Positions 7,981-15,490 of a DNA stretch of 64,000 nt are shown here, in pieces; position 1 is the stretch's first letter; every line of letters starts with the position of its first letter. The notes beneath the pieces are model-generated. The model was not told the origin of the DNA. It did not search any database and saw nothing but the letters and a program-made list of their open reading frames with translations. The DNA is from Williamsia faeni (GTDB taxonomy: Bacteria > Actinomycetota > Actinomycetes > Mycobacteriales > Mycobacteriaceae): NCBI GenBank assembly GCA_003202005.1, contig QJJF01000002.1, positions 310,001 through 374,000 of the forward strand, written 5' to 3'. Position numbers and translations under genes: made by a program.

Positions 7981-8006
7981 GAAACCGCCTGATAACAGGC
8001 GGTTTC
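7981..8006 (+). terminator. terminator of tRNA-Val supplied by the element
   Basis: A perfect 11-bp stem GAAACCGCCTG/CAGGCGGTTTC with loop ATAA, followed by TTGCGTTTT. It lies just inside the element, so it replaces the native terminator that was displaced to 33291. Confidence 0.75.
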
Positions 8007-8037
8007 TTGCGTTTTAGCCGGAGCTGAATCTCGGGCC

Positions 8038-8058
8038 CGTGGGCCCTACGTGGGCCCT
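8038..8058 (+). repeat. left arm-type integrase site pair
   Basis: CGTGGGCCCT occurs at 8038-8047 and again at 8049-8058, an 11-bp period of about one helical turn. The same pair with the same period occurs at the right end (33141-33161). Such paired repeats flanking the core are the usual arm-type binding sites for the N-terminal domain of tyrosine integrases. Confidence 0.7.
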
Positions 8059-8317
8059 GTGGATTTGTGGGGCATGAGGGCACTGGTGATTCTGCAACGG
8101 CCTGCCCTTGCATCTGCACACCTTGGCGCTGCTCTGGTACGTTCGGTGTCATACGGCCCCCGTTGGTAGGGAATACCTGCCGAGAGCAGTGATCGGGCGG
8201 TTTCATCGCCGCCCGTAGCGAAAAGGGAACTCGGGGATAACAGCAGGCCGCTCACATGACGCCAGCCGCAGAAAGTCACCTGCCGTGCGGAACAACCAGA
8301 AAATCTGGAGTTCCGTC

Positions 8318-8539
8318 GTGTCGCCTTCATCTACGCTTCCTGAGCTTCGCGCCTTCTCAGTGCCCGAGGTCTCCGAACGTCTACAAATCAGCCAACGCGC
8401 CGTCTGGCGCTTGCTTGCCGCTGGTCAGCTGAAAACTCTCTTTGCCCGTAAGCCGGGTGTGCCGGTGCGCATCCCGGCAGAAAGTCTGCGCGCACTTTTG
8501 GCCAACGGCCACCGTGACGGTATTGGTGGCGATGCCTGA
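8318..8539 (+). CDS. excisionase-type helix-turn-helix DNA-binding protein
   Basis: A 73-residue protein with one winged HTH of the MerR/excisionase type: FSVPEVSERLQISQRAVW, then a wing region ending VRIPAESLRALL. The GTG at 8318 is preferred because GGAG lies 7 nt upstream; an earlier GTG at 8285 has no such signal. Its stop overlaps the start of the RepA-like gene (TGATG). It may be the element's recombination directionality factor, or a replication or transcription regulator for the downstream ATPase. Confidence 0.7.
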   Translation: MSPSSTLPELRAFSVPEVSERLQISQRAVWRLLAAGQLKTLFARKPGVPVRIPAESLRALLANGHRDGIGGDA

Positions 8540-10044
8540 TGCCGCACGCACAAAACCCCGCCAACAGCGCTGACGGGGCCTTGAAGACTGGGGAGTCTTG
8601 GAACAACGATAACAGTGCAGCGGCCGCTTACGCCCGTCTCTGCCAGAGCCTCGTGGACGAAGGCCATATCGACACTGAAGGCAGGGCGATCGAGCGTGCG
8701 CAGCCTGACATGCTGCGCGCTGGGCTTCTTCGCCTCGGCGCTGACCAGATCGACCACTTCACCGAATCCGTGTCGGCTGGCATGCTGAATCTCGCAGAGC
8801 TCGGACAGATCGTAGCCATCCGCGACAAGCACATGGTGAGCGAGCAGGCGGCCCGGCTACAGCCCGACGTCGAGCCCATCGCGATCGATCTGGCCGCCCT
8901 CGGTGAGGTCGACCTCGCCACGGTCTCCGACACTGCTGACCCACCGCTGGGTCCCTACCTCGACGGCCTGTTACCCGAGGTCGGCTGTGCCCTTCTTGCC
9001 GGCAAGGGAGGCGTCGGTAAGACCTGGGTGTGCCTGCGAGCGTGCCAGGACGCGGCGAAGGCTTCAGGATGGGCCACCGGTGCTGCGGTGTACCTGGACT
9101 TGGACGGCAATGGTGCCGACAAGCTAAACGCACGCCTGTGGATGCTTGGAATGCCCGACGACGCCATCAGGCAGCGCGCAGTGAACATCGTAGACCCGGC
9201 TGCACTAGGCGGTGAGCGCCGAATGAGTACGTTTGAGACGCTGAGAGGCATCCTGCGGTGGCTAGAAGGATCGCCACCCCGCCTGTTAGTAATCGACTCG
9301 TTTGCCAAGGCAATCGCGGCGATGGGGGGTAGCGAAAACGATGCCTCGGATACCAACCGCGTGCTTGGCCTCGTCGAGGTGCTGCGGACCCTCTGCTGTG
9401 TGGTGGTGATCGACCACGTCGGTCACGAGAGCACGAGCCGGCCGCGTGGTGCGGCGGCGAAGATCGACACCCCCGACACGGTCATGATGCTGCACCCCCA
9501 TGAGGATGTCGACGCCGATGTGGTCGCGGCCGCCAAAGTTTTGGCTGTAAAGGACCGACACGGCGCGCTCCGGCAGCTTGCCGCCTCCGGCGATCTCATG
9601 GCCTCGGGCAGTCAACTCGGGGTGATCCGAGTGCGGCGCGGTGAGCCGTACTCGGTCGATCTCCTGACGGCCAGGGCGGCAAACGAAGCGGCCGGGGCGG
9701 CCAGTTTGCTTGCTCGCGCCACAGGCACCGACCCGACATCGCTGCGGCGGGCCGAAATCGAGCGCTGGATCGCAGACTCAGGTACCGAGGGCATTTCCGT
9801 TAGCAACCTCCGCGTTTCGGTGGAGAAACTGCACAAGACGCTCGCACTACCGCGGCCGGAGGCCCGGGAGTTTGTCGCCGATGTGTTGGGCGACCTAATG
9901 CGCAGCGGACGGGTGAGGGAGACGCCGGTACGCGGTGGCGCCCGCGTGGTCTGGACGGCACCCGAACCAATATTCGACCCCGGACCTGACGACCCGTTTG
10001 CAGGCCCGGTCGCCCCAGGATGGGACAGCACCCCGCCGCAGTGA
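8539..10044 (+). CDS. RepA-like AAA/RecA-fold ATPase (plasmid replication helicase type)
   Basis: A 501-residue protein. Residues 140-350 form a RecA-like P-loop domain: Walker A GKGGVGKT (155-162), Walker B LLVIDSFAKA (about 250-260), and a VVIDHVGHE segment near 290 as in hexameric RepA helicases (AAA_25). The C-terminal part looks like a winged-helix region (SVEKLHKTLALPRPEAREFV) and ends in an acidic, proline-rich tail. Mycobacterial plasmids and integrated elements carry similar ATPases next to an HTH gene. This suggests autonomous replication of the excised form. It follows the HTH gene with a 1-nt overlap. Confidence 0.7.
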   Translation: MPHAQNPANSADGALKTGESWNNDNSAAAAYARLCQSLVDEGHIDTEGRAIERAQPDMLRAGLLRLGADQIDHFTESVSAGMLNLAELGQIVAIRDKHMVSEQAARLQPDVEPIAIDLAALGEVDLATVSDTADPPLGPYLDGLLPEVGCALLAGKGGVGKTWVCLRACQDAAKASGWATGAAVYLDLDGNGADKLNARLWMLGMPDDAIRQRAVNIVDPAALGGERRMSTFETLRGILRWLEGSPPRLLVIDSFAKAIAAMGGSENDASDTNRVLGLVEVLRTLCCVVVIDHVGHESTSRPRGAAAKIDTPDTVMMLHPHEDVDADVVAAAKVLAVKDRHGALRQLAASGDLMASGSQLGVIRVRRGEPYSVDLLTARAANEAAGAASLLARATGTDPTSLRRAEIERWIADSGTEGISVSNLRVSVEKLHKTLALPRPEAREFVADVLGDLMRSGRVRETPVRGGARVVWTAPEPIFDPGPDDPFAGPVAPGWDSTPPQ

Positions 10045-10500
10045 ACCCTCGTTGGCCCACACCAAGGCCCCATGCCTCGGCAAGGAACCAGAAGCCCCGC
10101 ACCAATCTGGTGCGGGGCTGTTGCGGGCGATAGCTCCGCCCCGGGCGCTGTGCGCCGAAGGTGTGCGGAACACCCGGTGAAGGTGAGGTGGTCGGGGATC
10201 TGGTGCGTGTCGGGGACCTGCCCACAGCCCGGTTGTCGTGTTCTGCCCACGATAGTCTGTCCAGATCACTCTTAGGTCTGTCGAAACTTCGTGGCTGCAG
10301 TCACGTTATTCGAGGTAGTTATTCTGCCGGGGGGATTTGGCTTGGAGAAGGGCCGATTCGAGTTGTTGGACGATTACTCGCCGACAAAACTCTTTTAGTG
10401 AAAAGCCATTTGACCTGGAGAAATGATGCTTGCGTGGCGCATCGAGATGTGACAACTTGGGCCGAGGTCGAGGGGAGCCACTGGTGAAAGGAGCCAGACC
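10045..10500. other. intergenic region with one hairpin, no gene seen
   Basis: Apart from the hairpin at 10093-10119 I find no convincing coding signal. Composition becomes more AT-rich around 10300-10420, so a promoter for the gene at 10501 could lie there. Confidence 0.4.
10093..10119 (+). terminator. hairpin terminator after the RepA-like gene
   Basis: A perfect 12-bp stem AGCCCCGCACCA/TGGTGCGGGGCT with a 3-nt loop, 48 nt after the stop codon. It has no clear U-run, so termination may be weak or Rho-assisted. Confidence 0.6.
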
Positions 10501-10818
10501 ATGGCAGTTAACCGAGAGCCTTCTATCCGCAGGACAGCCCACCCCGCTGGTGCGGTGCCGGAACGTCCAGTGGCCGTGACACCGGCACCTACGCTCACTG
10601 ATCGCATCGGAGTTGAGGTCGCGGAGGCGGTGACACCGACGGTGCCAGTGGGGGAGAAGCGCAGCGAAACACACAACTCGCGCATACGTCCTTCCACCAA
10701 GGACCGGCTACGCCGCGCGGTCGACAAACTCCGTTACGACACCGGAGATCGCAGCATCAGCGAAGCGTCCCTCACCGACGCCGCCATCGACGAGTACCTA
10801 AAGAAACGAGAGATGTAA
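10501..10818 (+). CDS. ribbon-helix-helix-type DNA-binding protein
   Basis: A 105-residue protein. The N-terminal 60 residues are proline- and alanine-rich and probably disordered. The C-terminus, SRIRPSTKDRLRRAVDKLR then SISEASLTDAAIDEYLKKR, reads as the beta-helix-helix of a CopG/ParG-type ribbon-helix-helix domain. A strong AAAGGAG lies 7 nt before the ATG. In a plasmid-like element it could be a partition or copy-control protein. The fold assignment is by pattern only. Confidence 0.6.
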   Translation: MAVNREPSIRRTAHPAGAVPERPVAVTPAPTLTDRIGVEVAEAVTPTVPVGEKRSETHNSRIRPSTKDRLRRAVDKLRYDTGDRSISEASLTDAAIDEYLKKREM

Positions 10819-11159
10819 CGGGACACACTGCGTGCCTGCAGTGCTTAGCGTCCCATGCGGTTCTATCCAAATCGTTTAACCATTCGACACCTGTCGAGCA
10901 GGGGCAGATGGCATCTCCGGCAACGGTTGGCCCGGAGCGCGCCGGCATTATCGCTAACCGGCTGAGGACTGAACTCCGAACCCGCACAGTGTCTCGCCCG
11001 CAGGGTGCGGGCTCTTCTTTTCGCTGGTTACGCCATCGACAACGAAGGTCCGAGCGGTTTGTGGAGCCGACGTCGGGCACGGGAAGAAGAAACAGGCGCG
11101 ATTGTTTAACGCATCCGCGAAGTATTGGTTAACGCGGTTGACCCTCGAGGAGGGTCTCT
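10819..11159. other. intergenic region with one terminator
   Basis: No gene is seen. A hairpin GCCCGCA/TGCGGGC with a GGG loop and the tail TCTTCTTTT (10996-11021) would terminate plus-strand transcription from the ribbon-helix-helix gene. Confidence 0.45.
10996..11021 (+). terminator. intrinsic terminator
   Basis: A 7-bp stem GCCCGCA/TGCGGGC, loop GGG, then TCTTCTTTT. It is a plausible end of the transcript containing the gene at 10501. Confidence 0.6.
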
Positions 11160-11692
11160 GACGACCTCTCTCTCTCAGAGCAGGAACGCAAGCTGCTGGA
11201 CCTGCTCACACGGTTGGTCCATGAGTCGTTCGACGAAGCCCGTGCCGTCGGCGTCCCCGCCGAGGTCTTCGACGACGGAATCGATCGGCTGTTCCATGGC
11301 CGCAGCGCTGCCGACAAGCCATATCTACGACCAGCTCGTCGGCCCGTTCTATTACACCACCGCCCTGACTCGCGGTGGGCTTGAGCCACCAGGCCGTCGC
11401 CAAGGCCGCGGCCGCCGGCAACGTCGTTGCCTGCCGACTCGACGACGGCCAATTGTCTTATCCCGTCTGGCAATTCACTGACTCGGGAAAGACGCACCCG
11501 CACCTGATCGCACTCTGGGCAACTCTGCGCGCTGCCGCCGACCCGCGGACCTGCGCCGTATGGCTGCGCAGCCCGCAATCCGAGCTCGACGACCGCAGCG
11601 CACTGGATCACAACCGGCCACCCTCTTGAGGCAGCTCTGGAGCTGGCCCGCACCGACGCGCAGCGGTGGGCCCGAAATAGGTGGAGAGTCGA
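11160..11692 (+). pseudogene. frameshifted HTH antitoxin-like gene (RES-module type)
   Basis: Protein-like sequence continues through all three frames. Segment one reads LSLSEQERKLLDLLTRLV and FDEARAVGVPAEVFDDGIDRLF; segment two (about 11328-11380) reads DQLVGPFYYTTALTRG; segment three reads GLSHQAVAKAAAAGNVVACR and on to RSPQSELDDRSALDH; a fourth resumes as HPLEAALELARTDAQRWAR. That implies at least three frameshifts and no usable start. The layout (N-terminal helices, HTH with QAVAKA, C-terminal domain) resembles actinobacterial antitoxin-like proteins encoded before RES-domain toxins. Function lost. Confidence 0.6.
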
Positions 11693-11737
11693 ATGGGTAA
11701 GCCGCCCTCGGGGTTTCACCCGCTAGCAGCTATCTGA
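11693..11737 (+). pseudogene. 14-codon stub of the gene that followed the antitoxin-like gene
   Basis: An ATG at 11693 opens MGKPPSGFHPLAAI and stops at 11735-11737, just before the convergent gene ending at 11745. It sits where the toxin gene would begin after the decayed antitoxin-like gene, so it is probably the severed 5' end of that gene. Too short for a family call. Confidence 0.35.
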
Positions 11738-11744
11738 AATCGGG

Positions 11745-12557
11745 CTAGGACAAGATTCGAGCCTTCGCCGCCTTGAACTCGCTATCTGAGAGCGCGCCAG
11801 CGGCATGCAAGTCCGCGAGTGCTTTCAGCTGTGTGGCGATAGAGGTGTCGAGCTGGGGTGTGGTGGAACTGTCGCCTGTTGCTGAGCCACCATCACCACC
11901 GACAGCGCCACCGTCGCCATCGGAAACACTCGGAAGTCCGAGTAGCAGCTCACGCTTGTCCTCGGCAGGCAGCTGCTGGACGCTCTCGATGATGTCTTTC
12001 GCATCTCTGAGACTCATGCCACTCGCTTCTTGCAGGGTCTTAATCGCCAAAATCTTTCTGTTCTGGCCGAGTTGCTCGGCGATCTGTTCGCGTACAAAGT
12101 CCGGAAGCCCCAAGAGCGCCGCGTACGGACCATCAGCGAACCGCTCGCTCGCTGCAAAGGTTGACGCTGCGACACCCGTCGCGGTGACCCCCGCCGGGGA
12201 TGTCAATAAGTTGTCTGCCGCAGCTTGTAGCGTCCTGATCGACGACAGAATCATGTTTGAGGGGTTCCTTGACGTGTAAGTCTTGGCGCCGGAACGCTGT
12301 CCGACAACCGTGACGTACACGACTCCGCGATTGTTGGCCGCGAGCAGAGACAATCCCCCGGTTGCGACGGCGGCAACCCCGCGTCCGGTCGTGGACTTAC
12401 GCCGCATCGAGTCGGTGTCAAACGAGAAAGCAACAAGACGGTCCGCCATACTGGTAAGGAATGCCCCTTTAGTCGTAAAAGTCCCATCGCGGTAGAGCGC
12501 GAACGTCGTCTTTTGGTCGATCATTCCGCTAGCGAGCTGTAGCTTCGGAGCAGGCAT
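11745..12557 (-). CDS. L7/L12 C-terminal-like plus SHOCT domain protein
   Basis: A 270-residue cytoplasmic protein. The N-terminal 100 residues have a beta-rich look (TTFALYRDGTFTTKGAFL), like domains that present a lipid- or membrane-associated surface. Residues about 165-205 (KILAIKTLQEASGMSLRDAKDIIESV) match the ribosomal L7/L12 C-terminal helix pattern used in bacterial stress-type proteins. A Gly/Asp/Ser-rich linker follows. The last 33 residues (LKALADLHAAGALSDSEFKAAK) are a SHOCT domain, a short oligomerisation module. The function is unknown; such proteins are common in actinobacterial accessory regions. Confidence 0.7.
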   Translation of the reverse strand: MPAPKLQLASGMIDQKTTFALYRDGTFTTKGAFLTSMADRLVAFSFDTDSMRRKSTTGRGVAAVATGGLSLLAANNRGVVYVTVVGQRSGAKTYTSRNPSNMILSSIRTLQAAADNLLTSPAGVTATGVAASTFAASERFADGPYAALLGLPDFVREQIAEQLGQNRKILAIKTLQEASGMSLRDAKDIIESVQQLPAEDKRELLLGLPSVSDGDGGAVGGDGGSATGDSSTTPQLDTSIATQLKALADLHAAGALSDSEFKAAKARILS

Positions 12558-13248
12558 CTAGCAACATCCCTATTTGTTCGTTGATATTGAGTATTCGGTC
12601 GCTCTAACACGACACGCATCCGGCGATCACTCTAGTTAGATATGTCCTCAGGCTTCAAACGTCGGTACCCCCGCAAATCCAACTGGAGTCAAACGATCTT
12701 GGGAGCGTGCAAGGGAGTGAAGCTGCCAGCGACGTAAGCCCATGCCAACAGCCCGGCCACACCTTCTCCTGGAGGGTCGGCCACCGGCGTATAGCGGCAT
12801 TGGGCTACCTACTACTTCGAGGAAGCCCTCGGCATCGAAACCTTCGAGGCGCCTAAGTGCCCGCGGCGGTCCTAGGTCAGAAGGCCGCGCAGCAGAGCCA
12901 GTAGTCGGCGCGAACACCGTCCACTTTGCCGAAGCTGACGTCGGTGTGAGGATCGCAGTGTCGGTCTCGCCGCCCGCGTGCCGTCCGGTCAGGGCCTAAG
13001 GATCATTCGATCGCCGGTGGTGGCGATGTACGGGCCGGGGGCAGCGGCGAGGGTGGAAGGTGTGAGTCCCGCTCGTGGGTGTGCCAATTGTTCGTGTGAG
13101 GGCGGATGCGAGCGCTGCAGAGTGCCGTGGGTGGGAGGCGGGGATTCTTGAGTGCTTCGAGGTTGTTTCGCCGTTGGCTCCATCAACTGGATTGATGCGG
13201 GCCCGTTCCCCCGCCGCGTTCATGCGCTGCTGCGTAGAGTCGCAGGTC
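12558..13248. other. 690-bp stretch without a recognisable gene
   Basis: Short open frames exist on both strands, but none has a ribosome binding site, codon bias or recognisable motif. It could contain degraded coding sequence. The first 90 bases are AT-richer and may hold the promoter for the minus-strand gene starting at 12557. Confidence 0.35.
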
Positions 13249-13539
13249 ATGAACATGCAGTACTGGGACGACCTCATCTTTGAGGGTCAGAAGCTGACCG
13301 AGGCCGCCGAGGGCACCCCTCGCGACATGAGCGATGACATATCGGACTCGGAGACCGGACGGGCGCAGGCTCGACGCGAAGCCGAACGGTACCGGGCCTC
13401 GGTGAACGACACGCGTGGCCGCGATACGAATCGGGCTGAGCACCAGCTTCAGGACGTGATCGACGCGTACAGGTGGAAACATCCCGACGCTTCTCGATCG
13501 GTGCCCCGCAACATCGGATTCAGCCGCCCCGGGCGATAA
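13249..13539 (+). CDS. small hypothetical protein (96 aa)
   Basis: From the ATG at 13249 (or the second ATG at 13255, which is better spaced from AGG) it encodes a highly charged protein: it begins MNMQYWDDLIFEGQKLTE and contains GRAQARREAERYRASVNDTR. It looks soluble and helical. I know no family. The region upstream in frame is low-complexity and lacks a start signal. A hairpin follows about 80 nt downstream. Confidence 0.4.
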   Translation: MNMQYWDDLIFEGQKLTEAAEGTPRDMSDDISDSETGRAQARREAERYRASVNDTRGRDTNRAEHQLQDVIDAYRWKHPDASRSVPRNIGFSRPGR

Positions 13540-13619
13540 ATAGCTCCCCCAGGCCCGCGCCGGTGGGGGCCGTGTTTACGGCAGTAGCTGGCCGGACGCT
13601 GCGCCACTGAGCCAACCCC

Positions 13620-13655
13620 GAACCCGCACTCTGCCGCCCTGGTCGGTGCGGGTTC
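13620..13655. terminator. hairpin, possible terminator
   Basis: A perfect 10-bp stem GAACCCGCAC/GTGCGGGTTC with a 16-nt loop, followed on the plus strand by TGGTCTTTGTT. It lies 80 nt after the small gene ending at 13539. Confidence 0.5.
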
Positions 13656-13780
13656 TGGTCTTTGTTGCCCCATGGGTTCTGCGAGATGCTGCGCAGCGGC
13701 ACACCTTATCGGGCGCTGTGGCGACCGCTGATTCCTGCACATACCATCGATTTAGACGGTCAAGTAGCCGTAAGGAGGCG

Positions 13781-14277
13781 ATGGCACTGGGAGACACGAC
13801 GGGACCAGTCCTCTCCGAGAGCGACGCCGCGCTGCTCGACGAGTCCGGGTTCGTCACCGATCCCGCCGCCGCTGCGGCGGTGCGGCTGGACCGTGACGCT
13901 CGTATGCAGGACTTGGTCCGCCGCTACCTGTTCGGTAGCTGACGCGGCCGAGCGGCTCGGGTCACCACCGACCGGATTTGCCAGCGCCTGGCCGAGGGCA
14001 CTTTATGGGCGTTCACCTCAGGCCAGGGCCGGCTGCGATTGCTGCCGGCCGCCCAGTTCACCGCCACAGTCGCGGTACCTCACCTCGAGACGGTGATGCC
14101 GCTACTCGCAAAGGATTTGCATCCGCTCTCGGTGCAGGCGCTGCTCACACAGTCGCAGCCGTCTTTGACCGTCGAGGGCCGCGAAGTGTCGTTCGTGGCG
14201 TGGGTAGCGCGGGCACCGAGCAGGAGATCAAGCGGGCCGCCGACGTGCTCATCGCCGCAGACTGGGCATCGGCATGA
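13781..14277 (+). pseudogene. second frameshifted HTH antitoxin-like gene
   Basis: AAGGAGG precedes the ATG at 13781. The first frame (53 codons) ends DLVRRYLFGS-stop; the HTH continues in the next frame as SVADAAERLG, then in the third as VTTDRICQRLAEGTLWAF through LHPLSVQALLTQSQPSL and VSFVAWV, and the end (GTEQEIKRAADVLIAADWAS) is in yet another frame. Joined, these give an HTH protein of about 165 residues of the same type as the one at 11160. Its end overlaps the next ATG (ATGA), the usual antitoxin-toxin coupling. Confidence 0.6.
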
Positions 14278-14523
14278 CGGGGTCGGTGACTCTGCCACCA
14301 CCGCCAGCGGTCTCCGTTCTAGGGACGAGGGATTCCACCGTGGCTAAATGCATTGGCGAGTACACCGCACCACCGGTGATCCCGTCCTGCCCTGGAATGG
14401 AATGTGGCCGTTCGGGCCGATCCTGCGGTTCGACCTTCACCGGCTCCCGCACGCGGAACTGATTGCAGTGCCGGTTCTTACAGGTCGCGCTGCCTCGCCC
14501 CGTACGCCGCACAACAGTCTTCT
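14274..14523 (+). pseudogene. RES-domain toxin remnant
   Basis: It starts MTGSVTLPPPPAVS in the ATGA overlap with the decayed antitoxin gene. After a frameshift near 14340 it continues as HWRVHRTTGDPVLPWNGM and FGPILRFDLHRLPHAE, resembling the N-terminal half of RES-domain NAD+ phosphorylase toxins (the conserved Arg and the later RFD segment). The remainder of the domain, including later active-site residues, is absent. Non-functional. The RES call rests on pattern memory only. Confidence 0.5.
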
Positions 14524-15311
14524 AACTGACGGTAAAAGTGGCTCTACCGATACGGTACAACAGCGTAAAGACAGTTATACCGCTGGAAAACTGTCCCAGC
14601 GTTGCAAGAGATGCGAATTGACTGCATAACTGTCTCTAAGGTGGATCTCTGCTTACGGAAAGAGTGGCTCTTTGGTACGGCAGCCGCCACCACGGAGTGG
14701 ATCTTCCACAGCGCTAGCGGCTCCCAAGTGACTTTTGTGCAGTAACGAGGTGCGCGCAGCGGCGTGGTCGTCCTCGACTGTGGGACCCGTGTAGTAGACG
14801 AAACCCAGCCACGCAAGCGGCTTCTGGAGAGTCCGCGTTCGGGACATGGTGAACAGCACAAGGGAATTCTTGCGTTGTCACGGCCGATGGCGGAAATACT
14901 CCGCGAGAAACTTCAAGAGCCGGCCGCGAATAGTCGCAGCAATTCTCGGCGCGGGAATATGCGCAGTGCTCTCGGCCCAGCCGGTATCGTTTGCGCAGCA
15001 ATGATTTCGGCTCTGGTCGGACTGGATCGTGGCGGACGACTGGATATTTCGCGCTCTTGCGGCAGGTGCTAGCAAGGGCGCCGTATAGCTGTGCCGAGGT
15101 TGCCGGCCGCAGTTGTCGGGCTGGCCGAGAACGGACGCGAGTGAGCGAGTGTTCGGGGTCGGTCACACTCCCGGCACGCAGTGGCGGTCAGGGCTTTTCG
15201 ATGTCCGTCGGGCGCAGCCCGAATGCCTCCGGCAGGGCGCAAGTGGAGGGGTGAGCTTGCGAGTCCGACCACCCATCCTACGGCGCCTAGGAAGGGTCGG
15301 CGTGGCCACTG
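14524..15311. other. 790-bp stretch without a recognised gene; contains inverted repeats
   Basis: The first 120 bases are AT-rich and contain inverted repeats (see 14569-14635). From 14700 to 15300 I see no supported gene on either strand. It precedes the candidate oriT and relaxase gene. Confidence 0.4.
14569..14635. repeat. nested inverted repeats in an AT-rich patch
   Basis: The outer arms AGACAGTTAT (14569-14578) and ATAACTGTCT (14626-14635) are perfect inverted copies. Inside lie CGCTGG (14581-14586) and CCAGCG (14596-14601). A further ACTGTC copy lies at about 14590. Such clustered short repeats can be regulator or replication-initiator sites; the function is unproven. Confidence 0.4.
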
Positions 15312-15365
15312 GATACCAATACGGGGTATAGGTATCATCGGTGGGGACGGGGCCCCGCCGATGAT
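15312..15365. other. candidate oriT: two adjacent inverted repeats before the relaxase gene
   Basis: The first repeat is GATACCAATAC (15312-15322) against GTATAGGTATC (15326-15336): 11-bp arms with one mismatch and a 3-nt loop. The second is ATCATCGGTGGGG (15334-15346) against CCCCGCCGATGAT (15353-15365): 13-bp arms with one wobble and a 6-nt loop. They overlap by 3 nt and lie about 125 bp before the MobV-like gene, the usual place for a MobV oriT. Confidence 0.45.
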
Positions 15366-15490
15366 GCGCATGCACCGATATCCCCGAAGCGTCGAACCTT
15401 CTCCGGTGTGGGGCGGGGCTGGCGACGAGCGTGCGAGGCGGAGGACCCTGCCGCGACACACACCGGATCACCGACTGGAAGAAGGATTCT

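Noticed and set aside
8046-8330. Minus-strand 94-codon frame at the left end of the element
   Set aside because: It covers the arm sites, has no recognisable motif and no start signal.
9612-10269. Minus-strand open frames opposite the end of the RepA-like gene
   Set aside because: Arg/Pro/Ser-rich shadow translations without ribosome binding sites; the plus-strand gene explains the codon pattern.
12648-12999. Short frames on both strands between 12648 and 12999
   Set aside because: No ribosome binding site, no motif, and contradictory overlapping frames; left unassigned.
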